A stretch of DNA of 64,000 nt from Dastarcus helophoroides (lineage: Eukaryota; Arthropoda; Insecta; Coleoptera; Bothrideridae). Positions 24,251 to 36,700 of this stretch are shown here, piece after piece. The notes under the pieces were generated by a model, which saw only the letters and a list, made by a program, of their open reading frames with translations, did no database searches and was not told where the DNA came from. Location of the stretch: assembly GCA_028583605.1 (NCBI GenBank), contig CM053333.1, positions 10,679,638-10,743,637 of the forward strand, read 5' to 3'. Every line of letters starts with the position of its first letter. The first letter of the stretch is position 1. A program made the position numbers and the translations under genes.

Positions 24251-24330
24251 GTAAAATCTTGAGAAATATTGAATAATGATCGAAAAACCCAAGTTTTTCG
24301 ATCATTTTTCAATATTTCTCAAGATTTTAC
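24251..24330. repeat. Hairpin with 38-base arms and 4-base loop
   Basis: 24251-24288 pairs with 24293-24330 with a single mismatch around the loop CCAA. The near-identity of the arms suggests a recent or actively homogenised palindrome. Confidence 0.92.
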
Positions 24331-25134
24331 TTAAAATTTTTTTAATTGTCAGCTTTTTTGAAAATTTTGCCCTTTTTAAAAATTGAGACTTTTTTGGAAA
24401 GGTATTTTTTTATTTTTTGTCAATTTTTTTTTGAAATATTGCGTCTTGTGAGTTTTTGATTTTTTTGGAAAATTTGGATTTTTTAAATTTCATCTTTTTT
24501 TGAAATTGCTGTATTTTAACATTTTGATTTATTTAAAAATTGCACACAACTTCAAAACTTTTATAGGTTTTGATTTTCTTTTGAAAAATTTTAACCTTTC
24601 ATAAAAACTTCGACATTTTTAAAAATTTCGACTTTTTTCAAAATTTTAGAATTTTTTCAAAGTTTCAGGAATTTTTCAGAATTTTAACACTTTTTGAATA
24701 TTTCGACTCCATAATTTTGACTTTTCTAAAAATTTAGACGATTTTCAACATATTGTCTTTCTTATTTTTCAAAATTTTGAATTAAAAACTTCGGTTATTT
24801 TTCAAAAGTAGAATTGGATTTTTTAAACTTCACCTGTTTTTTAAAATTGCTGTTTTTCTATATTTCGACTTGTTTAAAAATTACACCGATACACTTCTTT
24901 TTCAAAAATTTTTTAGGTTTTAATTTTTTTTTCAATTTTAACTTTTTATGAAAACTTCGACATTTTTGAAAATGTTGACTTTTTCAAAATTTTCGAATTT
25001 ATTCAAAATGTTAACTCTTTTTAAACATCTCGACTCTTTATGATTTTTCTAAAAATTTTGAATTTTTTGAACATAATATTTTTATTTTTCGAAGTTTCGA
25101 ATTAAAAATTTTGGCTATTTTTCAAAAGTAGGAC

Positions 25135-25520
25135 TTGAAATACAAATCTCGTCCCCTGAAACCAAGAAAGATTAAAAAACACAACAAAGGTTGCTCTAAC
25201 GCGTTCCCACAGCCAAGCTATCATCTTCAGTATCTCTCTAAAGATAATAGCTTGACTGTCGAAACGCGTTAGAGCAACCTTTGTTGTGTTTTTTAATTTA
25301 AATCAGTATCTCTCTGAAGAAGATAGCTTGGCTGTCGAAACGCGTTAGAGCAACCTTTGTTGTGTTTTTTAATCTAAATCAGTATCTCTCCGAAGATGAT
25401 AGTTTGGCTGTCGAAACGCGTTATAGCAACCTTGTGTTGTGTTTTTTAATCTTTCTTGGTTTTAGGGGACAAGATTTGTATTTCAATCTTTGAAGATAAC
25501 CAAGGACCAGTCCGTTCCAC
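25135..25520 (+). mobile_element. Inverted hammerhead-like mini-element, copy 1
   Basis: 386 bp between exact 12-bp target duplications CAAAAGTAGGAC (25123-25134 and 25521-25532). The left end is TTGAAATACAAATCTCGTCC and the right end ACCAAGGACCAGTCCGTTCC. The left arm is an inverted copy of the right one, with GTTGCTCTAACGCG against CGCGTTAGAGCAAC. Between the arms are three tandem hammerhead-like monomers. No protein is encoded. TSD length and hammerhead layout suggest a Penelope-derived or retrozyme-like element. Confidence 0.85.
25228..25455 (+). ncRNA. Three tandem 76-bp hammerhead-like monomers
   Basis: Repeats start at 25228, 25304 and 25380. The middle one reads CUGAAGA, an extra A, stem II GAUAGC/GCUGUC around UUG, GAAA, then CGCGUU and AGAG. 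AGAG can pair with CUCU just before CUGAAGA as stem I, and ACGCGU can form a short stem III. The first monomer has CUAAAGA and the third CCGAAGA, so both cores are damaged. Function is inferred from layout only. Confidence 0.6.
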
Positions 25521-25639
25521 CAAAAGTAGGACACTTTTTAAAATTTCGACTACTTTTTACGATGTCAACCTTTTTTTTTGTCGAAAATTTTGACTTGTTT
25601 AGCTGCCAGCTTTGGTTGAAATTTTCGACACCTATTGAA

Positions 25640-25725
25640 AAAATTTAAAGGGGGCCATACATATATTTTTTGTACTTCGGGGAGGGGAAGGGGGGTTTGC
25701 AGCATAAAAAGTTTGGGAACCAATG
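25640..25725 (-). mobile_element. End fragment of a hAT element
   Basis: On the minus strand the sequence starts CATTGGTTCCCAAACTTTTT and then runs into a C-rich part (CCCCCCTTCCCCTCCCC). This is the usual look of hAT-family ends. The partner end and a target duplication were not found. Confidence 0.5.
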
Positions 25726-26182
25726 ATGTAGAAGCAGAAACAACTCGTATTTGAGACGTTTATTGAAGGTTAGTAGTAATTAGGGCTATAAGGAGATACG
25801 TAATTGTTTATTCAAGACTTTGAGAAACCGAATATTCTAATATGTGTAAACAGCCAATGAACACCATCAATCGCACCCTTAATTAGTCAGTTGTAAATTA
25901 CGGTTACACAGGTAAGTTGTTCATTTTTCGATTAAATATAAGTCTTAAAATCCCGTGTTTAATGTGAAACGCTAACGCATAATAATGCATTTCGCAAATT
26001 TTCTAGAAATTTGGGCTTTGTTTGTTGTTGGCCAAGTTTAAACTTCCAATTTTTTACTTTTGCATCAAGTACAACATTAGGATCTTTTCTAGAAAATATT
26101 TAGTTTTTTCTAACATTTCAAATTTATTTTTAAAATTTTGACTTGGTCGAAATTTCGAGACTTTTTTTTGAAACAGTAAATT

Positions 26183-26620
26183 TTGAAACTTCTGTTTCTC
26201 GAGTTTAAAATAAAGGTAGCGAAAAGTTTTTTAAATTCAGTATTTTCACCAAATCTCTATATTTTTTCTAACATATCGATCGTTCGAAAAATGTTAACTA
26301 TTTTTGGGCATTGCGAGTTGGAATTTCGACTTAGGTCAAAATTTCGAAACTTTTTTGAAATGTTGCTTTCGAAATTTCTGCTTCTCGCGTTTAAAATGAA
26401 AATAGCGAGAAGTTTTGTTTTTTAAATCCGGTATTTTCACCAAAGGTCTATTTTTTCCCAATATTTCGATAATTAGAAAAATATTGACTATTTTTGTGCA
26501 TTCCAAATTGTTGGAATTTCGACTAAAAGTCAAAACTTCGAAATCTATTTAAAATGTTTACTTATTTTTCAAATTTTTACTTCTCGAGTTTAAAACGAAA
26601 ATAGCGAGAAGTTTATTAAA
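26183..26620 (+). repeat. Three diverged copies of a roughly 190-bp unit
   Basis: CTCGAGTTTAAAA or CTCGCGTTTAAAA recurs near 26198, 26384 and 26583. It is followed each time by a TAGCGAGAAGTTTT-like box and TTTTCACCAAA. Flanking DNA (26100-26870) is the usual T-rich field. Confidence 0.75.
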
Positions 26621-27004
26621 TTTGGGTACATTCACCAAATGCCTATTTTTACTAAGATTTCTCTAATTCGAGAAATGTTGACTAACTTTAAATTTTTGCT
26701 TTCAATTTGTTTTCATCACAAAATTAATTGTTTTCCAAATATTGAGGCTAAACTCATAATTTCAATTGTAAATTCCGCAAAATTTCCAATTAGTAATTTT
26801 TATTTTTTGTATTGTTCCCCAAAATTTCCACTTAGTAATTTTTATTTTTTTATTGTTCTTTTAAACTAGATGCGATTTCGTCAACGAACTTGAAGAAATA
26901 ACCCCAATACCACTGAAGGCTAACTAAAATTTACATTTTAATGAAATTTGACATGAATTTTTAGTTCAATTTGTTAGGCGGTTAACGTAATATTACTGAA
27001 ATCG

Positions 27005-27265
27005 ATAAAACAGATGACTACTTTTATGGTAATACCTCGAGGATCTAAGAAGAGAGGCCGCTGTCAACAGAGTTGATACTACCTTTCTCTAATATGGGTT
27101 ACATCGTATAAACAGTTTATTTAGCTTTCTGGATATCAATTTGGTATAACCTACCAACTATTCCGCATCGTAAAAAATATCTATAACAATTTTCGTCAAA
27201 ATCACTTCTGTAATTGAAAAGCGGACAAATAAACAGACAAACACACTTTCGAATTTATATGTCGA
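27005..27265 (+). mobile_element. Possible retroelement 3' tail
   Basis: Ends with GCGGACAAATAAACAGACAAA and CACACTTTCGAATTTATA, a phrase widespread at the 3' ends of insect retroelement copies. There are no defined ends and no coding sequence. Confidence 0.3.
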
Positions 27266-28695
27266 AGGATTTATTTCATGTTATTTTCTATCTTCTATCT
27301 TCAAATTCCAAGCTTCAACTTGCAATTTTTATTTCCATCTAAAATTCATATAAATTATAAATTCAAAACTTAAGATTTATTTTTTGACATTTTGGGTTTT
27401 TAGGAACATCGGAATTTTGAAAGTTGCACAGTGATACATTCAAAAATGTTTGACCCAACTTGTTGTGTTTAACTTGTTCAAATAAAGCAGAAGCTTGAAA
27501 TATGATATTTCCCCGATAACATTTGTAGGATTATTATTAATTACTGTTTGACTTGGTGTTATCTCTACATGGATATCAATGTTATATATTAGATTACGCT
27601 TTTATCACTTGTGTAGGATTACGCACTGGAAGTTTATCTTGTGCAGTTTTGCAACAAAAATACATATCAATGAAATGAAAAGGAATCATACTCGTAGATC
27701 CACATCGAGATAAATACTTGACTGTTTCCCGAATTTGAATATTTCGATGAATTCAAATGACAGTTGTTATTCCTACAGTAGTGTTGTTGCTCTTGTTGAT
27801 TTATTGAATAAATGTTGCTTAGAGTTGCCAGCTGTCGCGTTCAGATTAACCAGATGAGCATATGACGACGGGTTTTGTATATTTATTGTTTAAAAAAGTC
27901 CTCATATGAAAGTTTTTTTACTATTGCAAAGCTTAGGTTGAAAAAGCGAGAAGAGGTATCAACCCTAATCCTTGCCCTCAAACGCTTTTCTAATGCAAAG
28001 CCTCTTTTTAGGCAAAGAAACTTACTGATAACGAAGTTTTTTCATGAAGATTTTTTTTTTCAAAATCTAGTTTCCATTTTCTTAAAATTTACAATATCTT
28101 GTAAAAATTTTCGAGTGCTTTTAAAAATCCCCAGTTTTTTGTATTTCAGGTAATGTATGATGTAACTAAAATTACAAAGGTCACTAATGGTGACGTAACT
28201 ATCTTGTATTATGGGTTGCACATCAACAACTATCAAATGTAAGAAGCCCCTGCGTACGTCACATGCGCTTAAGTATGTTGAGCTTAGCACATAATGTCGA
28301 TTCATTAAATCAGAACATTTAACTTTTAACGGATATTTAGAACCCTTAAAACCTTTCTTTCCAAAAGCTTTGACTAAAAAAATTCTTTTATTTTTCACGA
28401 CACTATTCACGACCTATTTGAGTTTAGTTTTTTAGAAATTTCTAGTTTTTTTTTCAAACGTAGAGTTAATCTTAACTTTCAACCTAGAAACGTCACATCG
28501 AATGAAACTGACAATTTCAGAAATAATGTAGAACTTCGAAATCGAATATTTTCAAAATTTCGTTCCATTTCGAAATTCCGACCTTAATTGTCTAGAAATT
28601 TCATCCTAATAATCAACATTTCGACTTTATTGCCAAATAACTAATATTTTTAACCCTAATTTTGTGGATTTCTTCAAATTTCGAACTCACAAAAT
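27266..28695. other. Intergenic, no gene recognised
   Basis: AT-rich. A 116-codon minus-strand frame at 28060-28410 has no recognisable domain, and its composition follows the AT-rich background. Confidence 0.4.
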
Positions 28696-28699
28696 ATAT

Positions 28700-28900
28700 T
28701 GTAATAAAAAGTAATTATTAAGTTTATTTGGGAATTTTCTAGAAAATTTGATAAGGGGAAACGGTCGCGATAATAAATTAAAAGGGAGATAAGCGCTTCA
28801 GAAATTTCGGCAAACGATAAGCCTTATCTGCGGGATTCTTCTAGAACCCGAATCGTGACCTATATAAGGAGGTCGCTTTTCCCTCAGTTAGTTAGAATTC
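28700..28900 (+). promoter_or_regulatory. LTR promoter with heat-shock-element-like site
   Basis: TATATAAGG at 28861-28869 is preceded by TTCTTCTAGAACCCGAA (about 28837-28853), which holds the inverted TTC..GAA arrangement of heat-shock elements. The role is inferred. Confidence 0.35.
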
Positions 28901-29024
28901 AATGAATAAGTTAGTTAATTAAACAGTGTTAGTGAATTACAATTGTAGTATTCCGAGTTCAGTTTCGAAATAAAGTGGTTACAATTCACCAAGTGCTAAT
29001 CATTCGAACCGATAACGCGCAACA
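28700..29024 (+). mobile_element. Probable solo LTR
   Basis: 325 bp starting TGT and ending ACA, flanked by the 4-bp repeat ATAT (28696-28699 and 29025-29028), as for Gypsy-type elements. Inside are a TATATAAGG box at 28861 and an AATAAA signal at 28969-28974, spaced as in an R region. A 5-bp or longer duplication is not present, so the limits are less certain than those of the PLE. Confidence 0.6.
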
Positions 29025-29989
29025 ATATTAACAGTAAATACAGCAATAATATTAAAAATTCCAGATTCTGGAATTATTATTACATTTGATGAATTATCTT
29101 TATTGCCGAAACGTTTAGATAACAGTAAAAATTTCGAAGAGAAAGGTTCGAAATTTCAAGAAAATGGAAGTTTCATTCAAAATTTTGAGATTCAAATCAT
29201 TTAAAAGGAAAGTTGTAATTTCAAGATTTTGCCAAATTTCAATATTTTCTTGCGACTTTCACTTCGAAATTTTAACTTTAATCTTGCCATTCCGATGATA
29301 ATCTTGAAATTTGATTGAAATTGCAGCCGCAATTTTGGGAAAAGTTACAATTGAAAAAATATCGAATTTGGTTTAAAAATTTTTAGCTTGAATTTCTAGT
29401 GGAGGGTCCTAATTTATAGATAGATTCGAAATGTTGAAAAAAAAATCGAAAACCTGACAAAAAAAGTGAACATTTAAGCAAAATTGGCAATTTCAGAGAA
29501 AAATTGCTTTACACATTGCAAGTATTTTCTCAAAATTTCGACTCTTCCTGAAATATCCGTTTTTCCAAAATTTGGAAAAAAAAATGAAATTTCTCATCAT
29601 GTTTTCTACACTTTTAACGTCCAAATGTCTCTTTTAAACAGAAAATTTAGTTGAAACTCAAAAACTCCACTTTATTTCTAGAAATTTCCACTTTGGTCAA
29701 AATTTCGAATTTTATGCACAAATTATAACTTTTTTAGGGAATTCATGTTTAAATTTAGAGTTAAATGTCGAAACTTCAAGAGAAAAGGTTCAAGAGGTCA
29801 AGGTTAAATCGAGCTTAAAAGAATTATATTTCTTCTTAAAATGTCGACTTCAAATTCCGAATTTCTAGAATACAATATAAAAGGCTGTTTCTAGAAGTTT
29901 TTCCTTGAAATTTATACCCTCGTTTTCAATTTTCGACTTTATAATTTTGAAACAACTAGAGAAGTTTTAAAGACGTGAAAGTTTAATCA

Positions 29990-32900
29990 AAATTAAAAAA
30001 ATTATACATTATTCTCAAAATTTCGAGTCCAAAACACGAATTTCTAAAATAAAATCGAAATTTAAGCTTTTTCGAAAAGTTTTTCCTTGAAAGTTAGACC
30101 CTCGTTTCCAATTTTTGACTTTATAATTTTGAAACTACTAGAGAAGTTTGAAAGATGTGAAAGTTTAATCAAAATTAAAAAAATTATATATTATTCCCAA
30201 AATTTCGAGTCCAAAACACGAATTTCTAAAATAAAATCGAAATTTATGCTTTTTCGAAAAGTTTTTCCTTGAAATTTAGACCCTCGTTTCCAATTTTCGA
30301 CTTTATAAATTTGAAAGTGCTAGAGAAGTTTAAAAGATGTAAAAGTTTTATCAAAATTAAAAATTTATATATTTTTCTCAAAATTTCGAATCCAAAACAC
30401 GAATTTCTAAAATAAAATCGAAATTTATGCTTTTTCGAAAAATTTTTCCTTGAAATTTGAACCTTCGTTTCCAATTTTGGACTTTATAATTTTGAAACTG
30501 CTAGAGAAGTTTAAAAGATGAGAAAGTTTGATCAAAATTGAAAAAATATATATTATTCTCAAAATTTCGAGTCCAAAACACGAATTTCTAAAATAAAATC
30601 GAAATTTATGCTTTTTCGAAAAGTTTTTCCTTGAAATTTAGACCCTCGTTTCCAATTTTCGACTTTATAATTTTGAAACTGGTTGAGAAGTTTAAAAGAT
30701 GAGAAAGTTTAATCAAAATTAAAAAAATATATATTATTCTCAAAATTTCGAGTCCAAAACGCGAATTTCTAAAATAAAATCGAAATTTATGCTTTTTCGA
30801 AAAGTTTTTCTTTGAAATTTAGACCCTCGTTTCCAATTTTCGACTTTACAATTTTGAAACTACTAGAGAATTTTAAAAGATGAGAAAGTTTAATCAAAAT
30901 TAAAAAAATATATATTATTCTCAAAATTTTCGGGTCCAAAACAGGAATTTCTCAAATAAAATCGAAATGTATGCTTTTTTGAAAAGTTTTTCCTTAAATT
31001 TAGACCCTCGTTTCCAATTTTCGACTTTATAATTTTGAAACCACTAAAGAAGTTTAAAAGATGTGAAAGTTTAATCAAAATTAAAAAAATTATATATTAT
31101 TCTCAAAATTTCGAGTCCAAAACACGAATTTCTAAAATAAAATCGAAATTTATGCCTTTTCGAAAAGTTTTTCCTTGAAATTTAGACCCTCGTTTCCAAT
31201 TTTCGACTTTACAATTTTGAAACTACTAGAGAATTTTAAAAGATGAGAAAGTTTAATCAAAATTAAAAAAATATATATTATTCTCAAAATTTTGGGTCCA
31301 AAACAGGAATTTCTCAAATAAAATCGAAATGTATGCTTTTTTGAAAAGTTTTTCCTTAAAATTTAGACCCTCGTTTCCAATTTTCGACTTTATAATTTTG
31401 AAACCACTAAAGAAGTTTAAAAGATGTGAAAGTTTAATCAAAATTAAAAAAATTATATATTATTCTCAAAATTTCGAGTCCAAAACACGAATTTCTAAAA
31501 TAAAATCGAAATTTATGCCTTTTCGAAAAGTTTTTCCTTGAAATTTAGACCCTCGTTTCCAATTTTCGACTTTACAATTTTGAAACTACTAGAGAATTTT
31601 AAAAGATGAGAAAGTTTAATCAAAATTAAAAAAATATATATTATTCTCAAAATGTTGGGTCCAAAACAGGAATTTCTCAAATAAAATCGAAATTTATGCT
31701 TTTCCGAAAAGTTTTTCCTTGAAATTTAGACCTTCGTTTCCAATTTTCGACTTTATAATTTTGAAACCACTAAAGAAGTTTAAAAGATGTGAAAGTTTAA
31801 TCAAAATTAAAAAAAAATATATATTATTCTCAAAATTTCGAGTCCAAAACACGAATTTCTAAAATAAAATCGAAATTTATGCTTTTCCGAAAAGTTTTTC
31901 CTTGAAATTTAGACCTTCGTTTCCAATTTTCGACTTTATAATTTTGAAACCACTAGAGAAGTTTAAAAGATGAGAAAGTTTAACCAAAATTAAAAAAATA
32001 TATATTATTTTCAAAATTTTGAGTCCAAAACACGAATTTCTAAAATAAAATCGAAATGTATGCTTTTTCGAAAACTTTTTCCTTAAAATTTAGACTCTCG
32101 TTTCCAATTTTCGACTTGATAATTTTGAAACTGGTTGAGAAGTTTAAAAGATGAGAAAGTTTAATCAAAATTAAAAAAATATATATTATTCACAAAATTT
32201 CGAGTCCAAAACGCGAATTTCTAAAATAAAATCGAAATTTATGCTTTTTCGAAAAGTTTTTCTTTGAAATTTAGACCCTCGTTTCCAATTTTCGACTTTA
32301 CAATTTTGAAACTACTAGAGAAGTTTAAAAGATGAGAAAGTTTAATCAAAATTAAAAAAATATATTATGCTCAAAATTTCGAGTCCAAAACACGAATTTC
32401 TAATAAAATCGAAATTTATGCCTTTTCGAAAAGTTTTTCCTTGAAATTTAGACCCTCGTTTCCAATTTTCGACTTTATAATTTTGAAACTGCTAGAGAAG
32501 TTTAAAAGATGAGAAAGTTTAATCAAAATTAAAAAAATATATATTATTCTCAAAATTTCGAGTCCAAAACACGAATTTCTAAAATAAAATCGAAATTTAT
32601 GCTTTTTCGAAAAGTTTTTCCTTGAAATTTAGACCCTCGTTTCCAATTTTCGACTTTACAATTTTGAAACTACTAGAGAATTTTAAAAGATGAGAAAGTT
32701 TAATCAAAATTAAAAAAATATATATTATTCTCAAAATTTTGGGTCCAAAACAGGAATTTCTCAAATAAAATCGAAATGTATGCTTTTTTGAAAAGTTTTT
32801 CCTTAAAATTTAGACCCTCGTTTCCAATTTTCGACTTTATAATTTTGAAACCACTAAAGAAGTTTAAAAGATGTGAAAGTTTAATCAAAATTAAAAAAAT

Positions 32901-33700
32901 TATATATTATTCTCAAAATTTCGAGTCCAAAACACGAATTTCTAAAATAAAATCGAAATTTATGCCTTTTCGAAAAGTTTTTCCTTGAAATTTAGACCCT
33001 CGTTTCCAATTTTCGACTTTACAATTTTGAAACTACTAGAGAATTTTAAAAGATGAGAAAGTTTAATCAAAATTAAAAAAATATATATTATTCTCAAAAT
33101 GTTGGGTCCAAAACAGGAATTTCTCAAATAAAATCGAAATTTATGCTTTTCCGAAAAGTTTTTCCTTGAAATTTAGACCCTCGTTTCCAATTTTCGACTT
33201 TACAATTTTGAAACTACTAGAAAATTTTAAAAGATGAGAAAGTTTAATCAAAATTAAAAAAATATATATTATTGTCAAAATTTTGGGTCCAAAACAGGAA
33301 TTTCTCAAATAAAATCGAAATTTATGCTTTTTCGAAAAGTTTTTCCTTGAAATTTAGACCCTCGTTTCCAATTTTCGACTTTATAATTTTGAAACTGCTA
33401 GAGAAGTTTAAAAGATGAGAAAGTTTAACCAAAATTAAAAAAATATGTATTATTTTCAAAATTTCGAGTCCAAAACACGAATTTCTAAAATAAAATCGAA
33501 ATGTATGCTTTTTCGAAAACTTTTTCCTTAAAATTTAGAGTCTCGTTTCCAATTTTCGACTTGATAATTTTGAAACTTCTAGAGAAGTTTAATCAAAATT
33601 AGAAAAATATATATATTTTCCAAAATTTCGAGTCCAAACACGAATTTCTAAGAAATTTGTGCTTTTTCGAAAAGTTTTTCCTTGAACTTTATACTCTCGT
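29990..33700 (+). repeat. Satellite array, about 20 copies of a unit of about 182 bp
   Basis: Each unit carries AAAAGTTTTTCCTTGAAATT, TAGACCCTCGTTTCCAATTT, GTTTAAAAGATGAGAAAG and GAGTCCAAAACACGAATTTC. A subset has the variant GGGTCCAAAACAGG with TTTCTCAAATAAAAT. Units diverge at both ends (before 30060 and after 33560). A longer block recurs with an offset of 1447 bases (31253 and 32700), about eight units. Open frames in it are by-products. Confidence 0.95.
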
Positions 33701-36700
33701 TTCGAATTTTCGACTTTATAATGAAACTTCTAGAGAAAGGATGTCAGTTTTATCGAAATTAAACAAATATACATTTTGCTCAACTTCAAACTTCGAATTT
33801 CGGGAACACAGTTGAAATTTAGGCTTTTCTGGAAGTTACGACTTTTCTCGAAATTTACTGTCGTTTCCGAATTTCGACTTTTTTTGTGAATTTCAAATTT
33901 AGATTTAAACCAAAAATGTCTAGAATAAACGGGTAATTTTGATAAAAACTTAAATATTCGATTAATTATGTGAAGTTTGTTTTTCAGACGTGAGATGTGA
34001 AATGTTTTTCAGACGTAACGCCAAAATTTCGAGAATTTTAGAAATGAATTAAGCTTGTTAAAAGTTTTGACTGACCCGAAATGTAAATTATTTGTAGAAT
34101 TTTGACTTCTTTTAAATTCGGATTTTTTTTGATATTTCGAATTAAAACTTTAAATTAATAAAAAAGAGCAAAACTTCAAAGGTCGACATTTAGAAAAATC
34201 TGTTAAATTTTGAGCTCGGAGCTTACTTCAAAAAAATACCCACGTTTTCATTTTCATCATAAAATTTTGGTTTTTGACACGACCAATAGAATTTTTTTTA
34301 AATCCAAAGCTGGAACTTTTTTCCCAAAAATTTTGACAGTTTCTGGAAAATTTTATTTTTTTTTCGACTTTAAATCACATTTTAGAATTCGGTATTTACG
34401 CTTAGATATTTCACTTTCTTATTTTTAAATTTTCGATTATAAACTTAAAACCTTGTTTTACTAAGTTTCGATTCTATTTTTGAGAATTTACACTTAATTC
34501 AAAAATTTTCTATAAATTCCGACCATTTTTCAAAATTTCGACTTTAGTAAATCTTCAAAAATTCTATTTTTACAAAAATTTTGACTTTCTTTCAAAACTT
34601 CGATTTCTTTCCAAAATTTCGACCCTATTTGAAAATTATTTCGAGTCTCTTGGGCAAAATTCAACTTTTCCGCTAAATGTGGCCTTTTTCTGAATATTCC
34701 AATTTTTTTCCTTTACCTAAATTTTTATCGTCACAATTTCGACTTTTTCTATTTCTGAACATTATTTTGACATTTCTAAATATTCCGATTTTTTTCCTTT
34801 ACCTAAATTTTTATCGTCACAATTTTGACTTTTTTTTAGAAATATCAACATTTTTGAAAAATTTTGGATTTTAAAAATATACAGTTTTTTAAAATGTTGG
34901 CTTTTTCTCAAAATTTTGACACAGATACATTTTGTGAAATGTTCGACTTTTCGAAATTTCCACTTATTATTATTATTTTTCAACATTTTGGCTTTTGCTC
35001 GAAGTTATAACTTGTAAATTTTGATAATTTCATTTTCTTTCGTAATTTGGACTTTTAAAATTCCGACTTCTTCCTGGAAGGTTGACATTTTCTGAAGAAT
35101 ATTTCGACTTTTCTGAAAAGTATTTCGACTGTTTAAAAAATCTGACTTTTTTAAATTTTGATTTATTTTTGAAAATCTTGGCACTTCAAAATCTCCAATT
35201 TTTCTAAATTAAGATCAAAAATTAAAATACAAATTTTGTCCCCTGAAATCAAGAAAGATTTAAAAACATAACAAAGGTTGCTCTAACGCATTTCGACAGC
35301 CAAGCTATCATCTTCAGAGATCCAGATAGTATCTCTCTGTATTTAAATTTTTGAAGATAACCAAGGACCAGTCCGTTGCCCCAAAATTGAGTTTCTCTGA
35401 AAATGATAGCTTGGCTATCGGAACGCGTTAGAGCAACCTTTGTTGTGTTTTTTAATCTTTCTTGGTTTCAGGGGACAAGATTTGTATTTCAATTTTTGAA
35501 AATAACCAAGGACCTGTTGCACAAAAAAAAATTTAGATTAATTTTTATTGTGGAAATTTTGACTTTTTATAGAACATTAGATTTTCAACATCTCCATTTT
35601 CTTAGTCTCATTTTTACAAAAATTATGAATTCTTCTCAAGTCCGAGTTTTTTTCGATATAAATTCTTTTTTAAAATTAAGTTTTTTTTTAGTTTGATATT
35701 TTTAAAGATTTTGACTTATTTTCAAACTGCTCACACAGAGAAATTTTTTTTTTCAAAATTTCGACGTTTACTCGAAATTTTGACTTGATTTTGCACAACT
35801 TGGGTTTTTGTAAAAATTTCGATCTTTCAATATTTGGACTTCAGATCTTCCCGAAATGTTGACCGTCTCTGAAAATAAATTCTACGTTCCCCGAAATGTT
35901 GATTGTCAGAAAATTTCGACCATTATTTTGAAAAATTCAACTTTTTTTAAAACTTCTGACATTCAAAATTTCCATTCTTTAAAATTTTGATTCCCTTCTT
36001 TTTCTGAAAAATTTAACTTTTGAAAATTTTGATATTCTAAAATTTCCACTTTTTAAAAATTATGATTGATTTTTTTTGTGACAAATTAGAATTTTTTTAG
36101 ATGGGTTGACTTTAAAAAAATCGACGTTTCAGTATCTCCACTTTTTTCAAATTCAAATGTTTACCAAAATTTCAACTGTTTCTCAAACTTAAAGTTTTGA
36201 AAGATTAAATTCTTCAAAAATTCCGAATTATTTTCCAGGTTTTCACGTTTCTCAAAATTTCGACTTCTCGTGATTTTAACTTTTGGAAAAATTCTTCGTT
36301 TTTTAATTCTAAGAAATTTTTACTTTTAGTCCCCAAGATTTCCTTTCTAAATATCAATGTGTATAACAATATTTTAACCATTTGGTAAACTTTTTGTGTT
36401 CTTAACATTGTGTGTTTAAACTGGAAATTCCAAGGAAACACATGAAGATAATAATCAAAATAACAAATTCAAAATAAGAATTTTGAAAATTTGGACATTT
36501 CAAAATTTTAATTTTTTCTTAGTTTTAATGGATTTTTTTAAAAATTGTTTTACATTTTTCCAGAAATACTGACTTTAAAAAATTCGACACCACAAAATTT
36601 TCAAATTTACATTACCAAAATTTCGACTTTCTCAAGTTAGTTTTTTTTTAAATTCCGATGTTTGTTTTCTAGATTTTTTTTGAAAAATCAGTTTTTCGAA

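Larger units (their letters stand above)
21200..25122 (+). repeat. Degenerate T-rich field
   Basis: TTTTTCAAAATTTCGAC-type sequence on the plus strand. It contains an ordered tandem array (21437-23570), an A-rich inverted patch (about 23960-24290) and a perfect-looking hairpin (24251-24330). Confidence 0.8.

Noticed and set aside
28060..28410. 116-codon minus-strand frame
   Set aside because: No recognisable domain or conserved neighbour; frame length is not surprising in AT-rich DNA of this size.
30087..32988. Repeated 60-76 codon frames in the satellite (e.g. 31253-31441 and 32700-32888)
   Set aside because: Identical frames occur because the satellite unit repeats; composition is that of the repeat and there is no start or splice context.
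29990..33700. CRISPR-like array
   Set aside because: Units are contiguous about 182-bp satellite monomers without unique spacers, in a eukaryotic genome.
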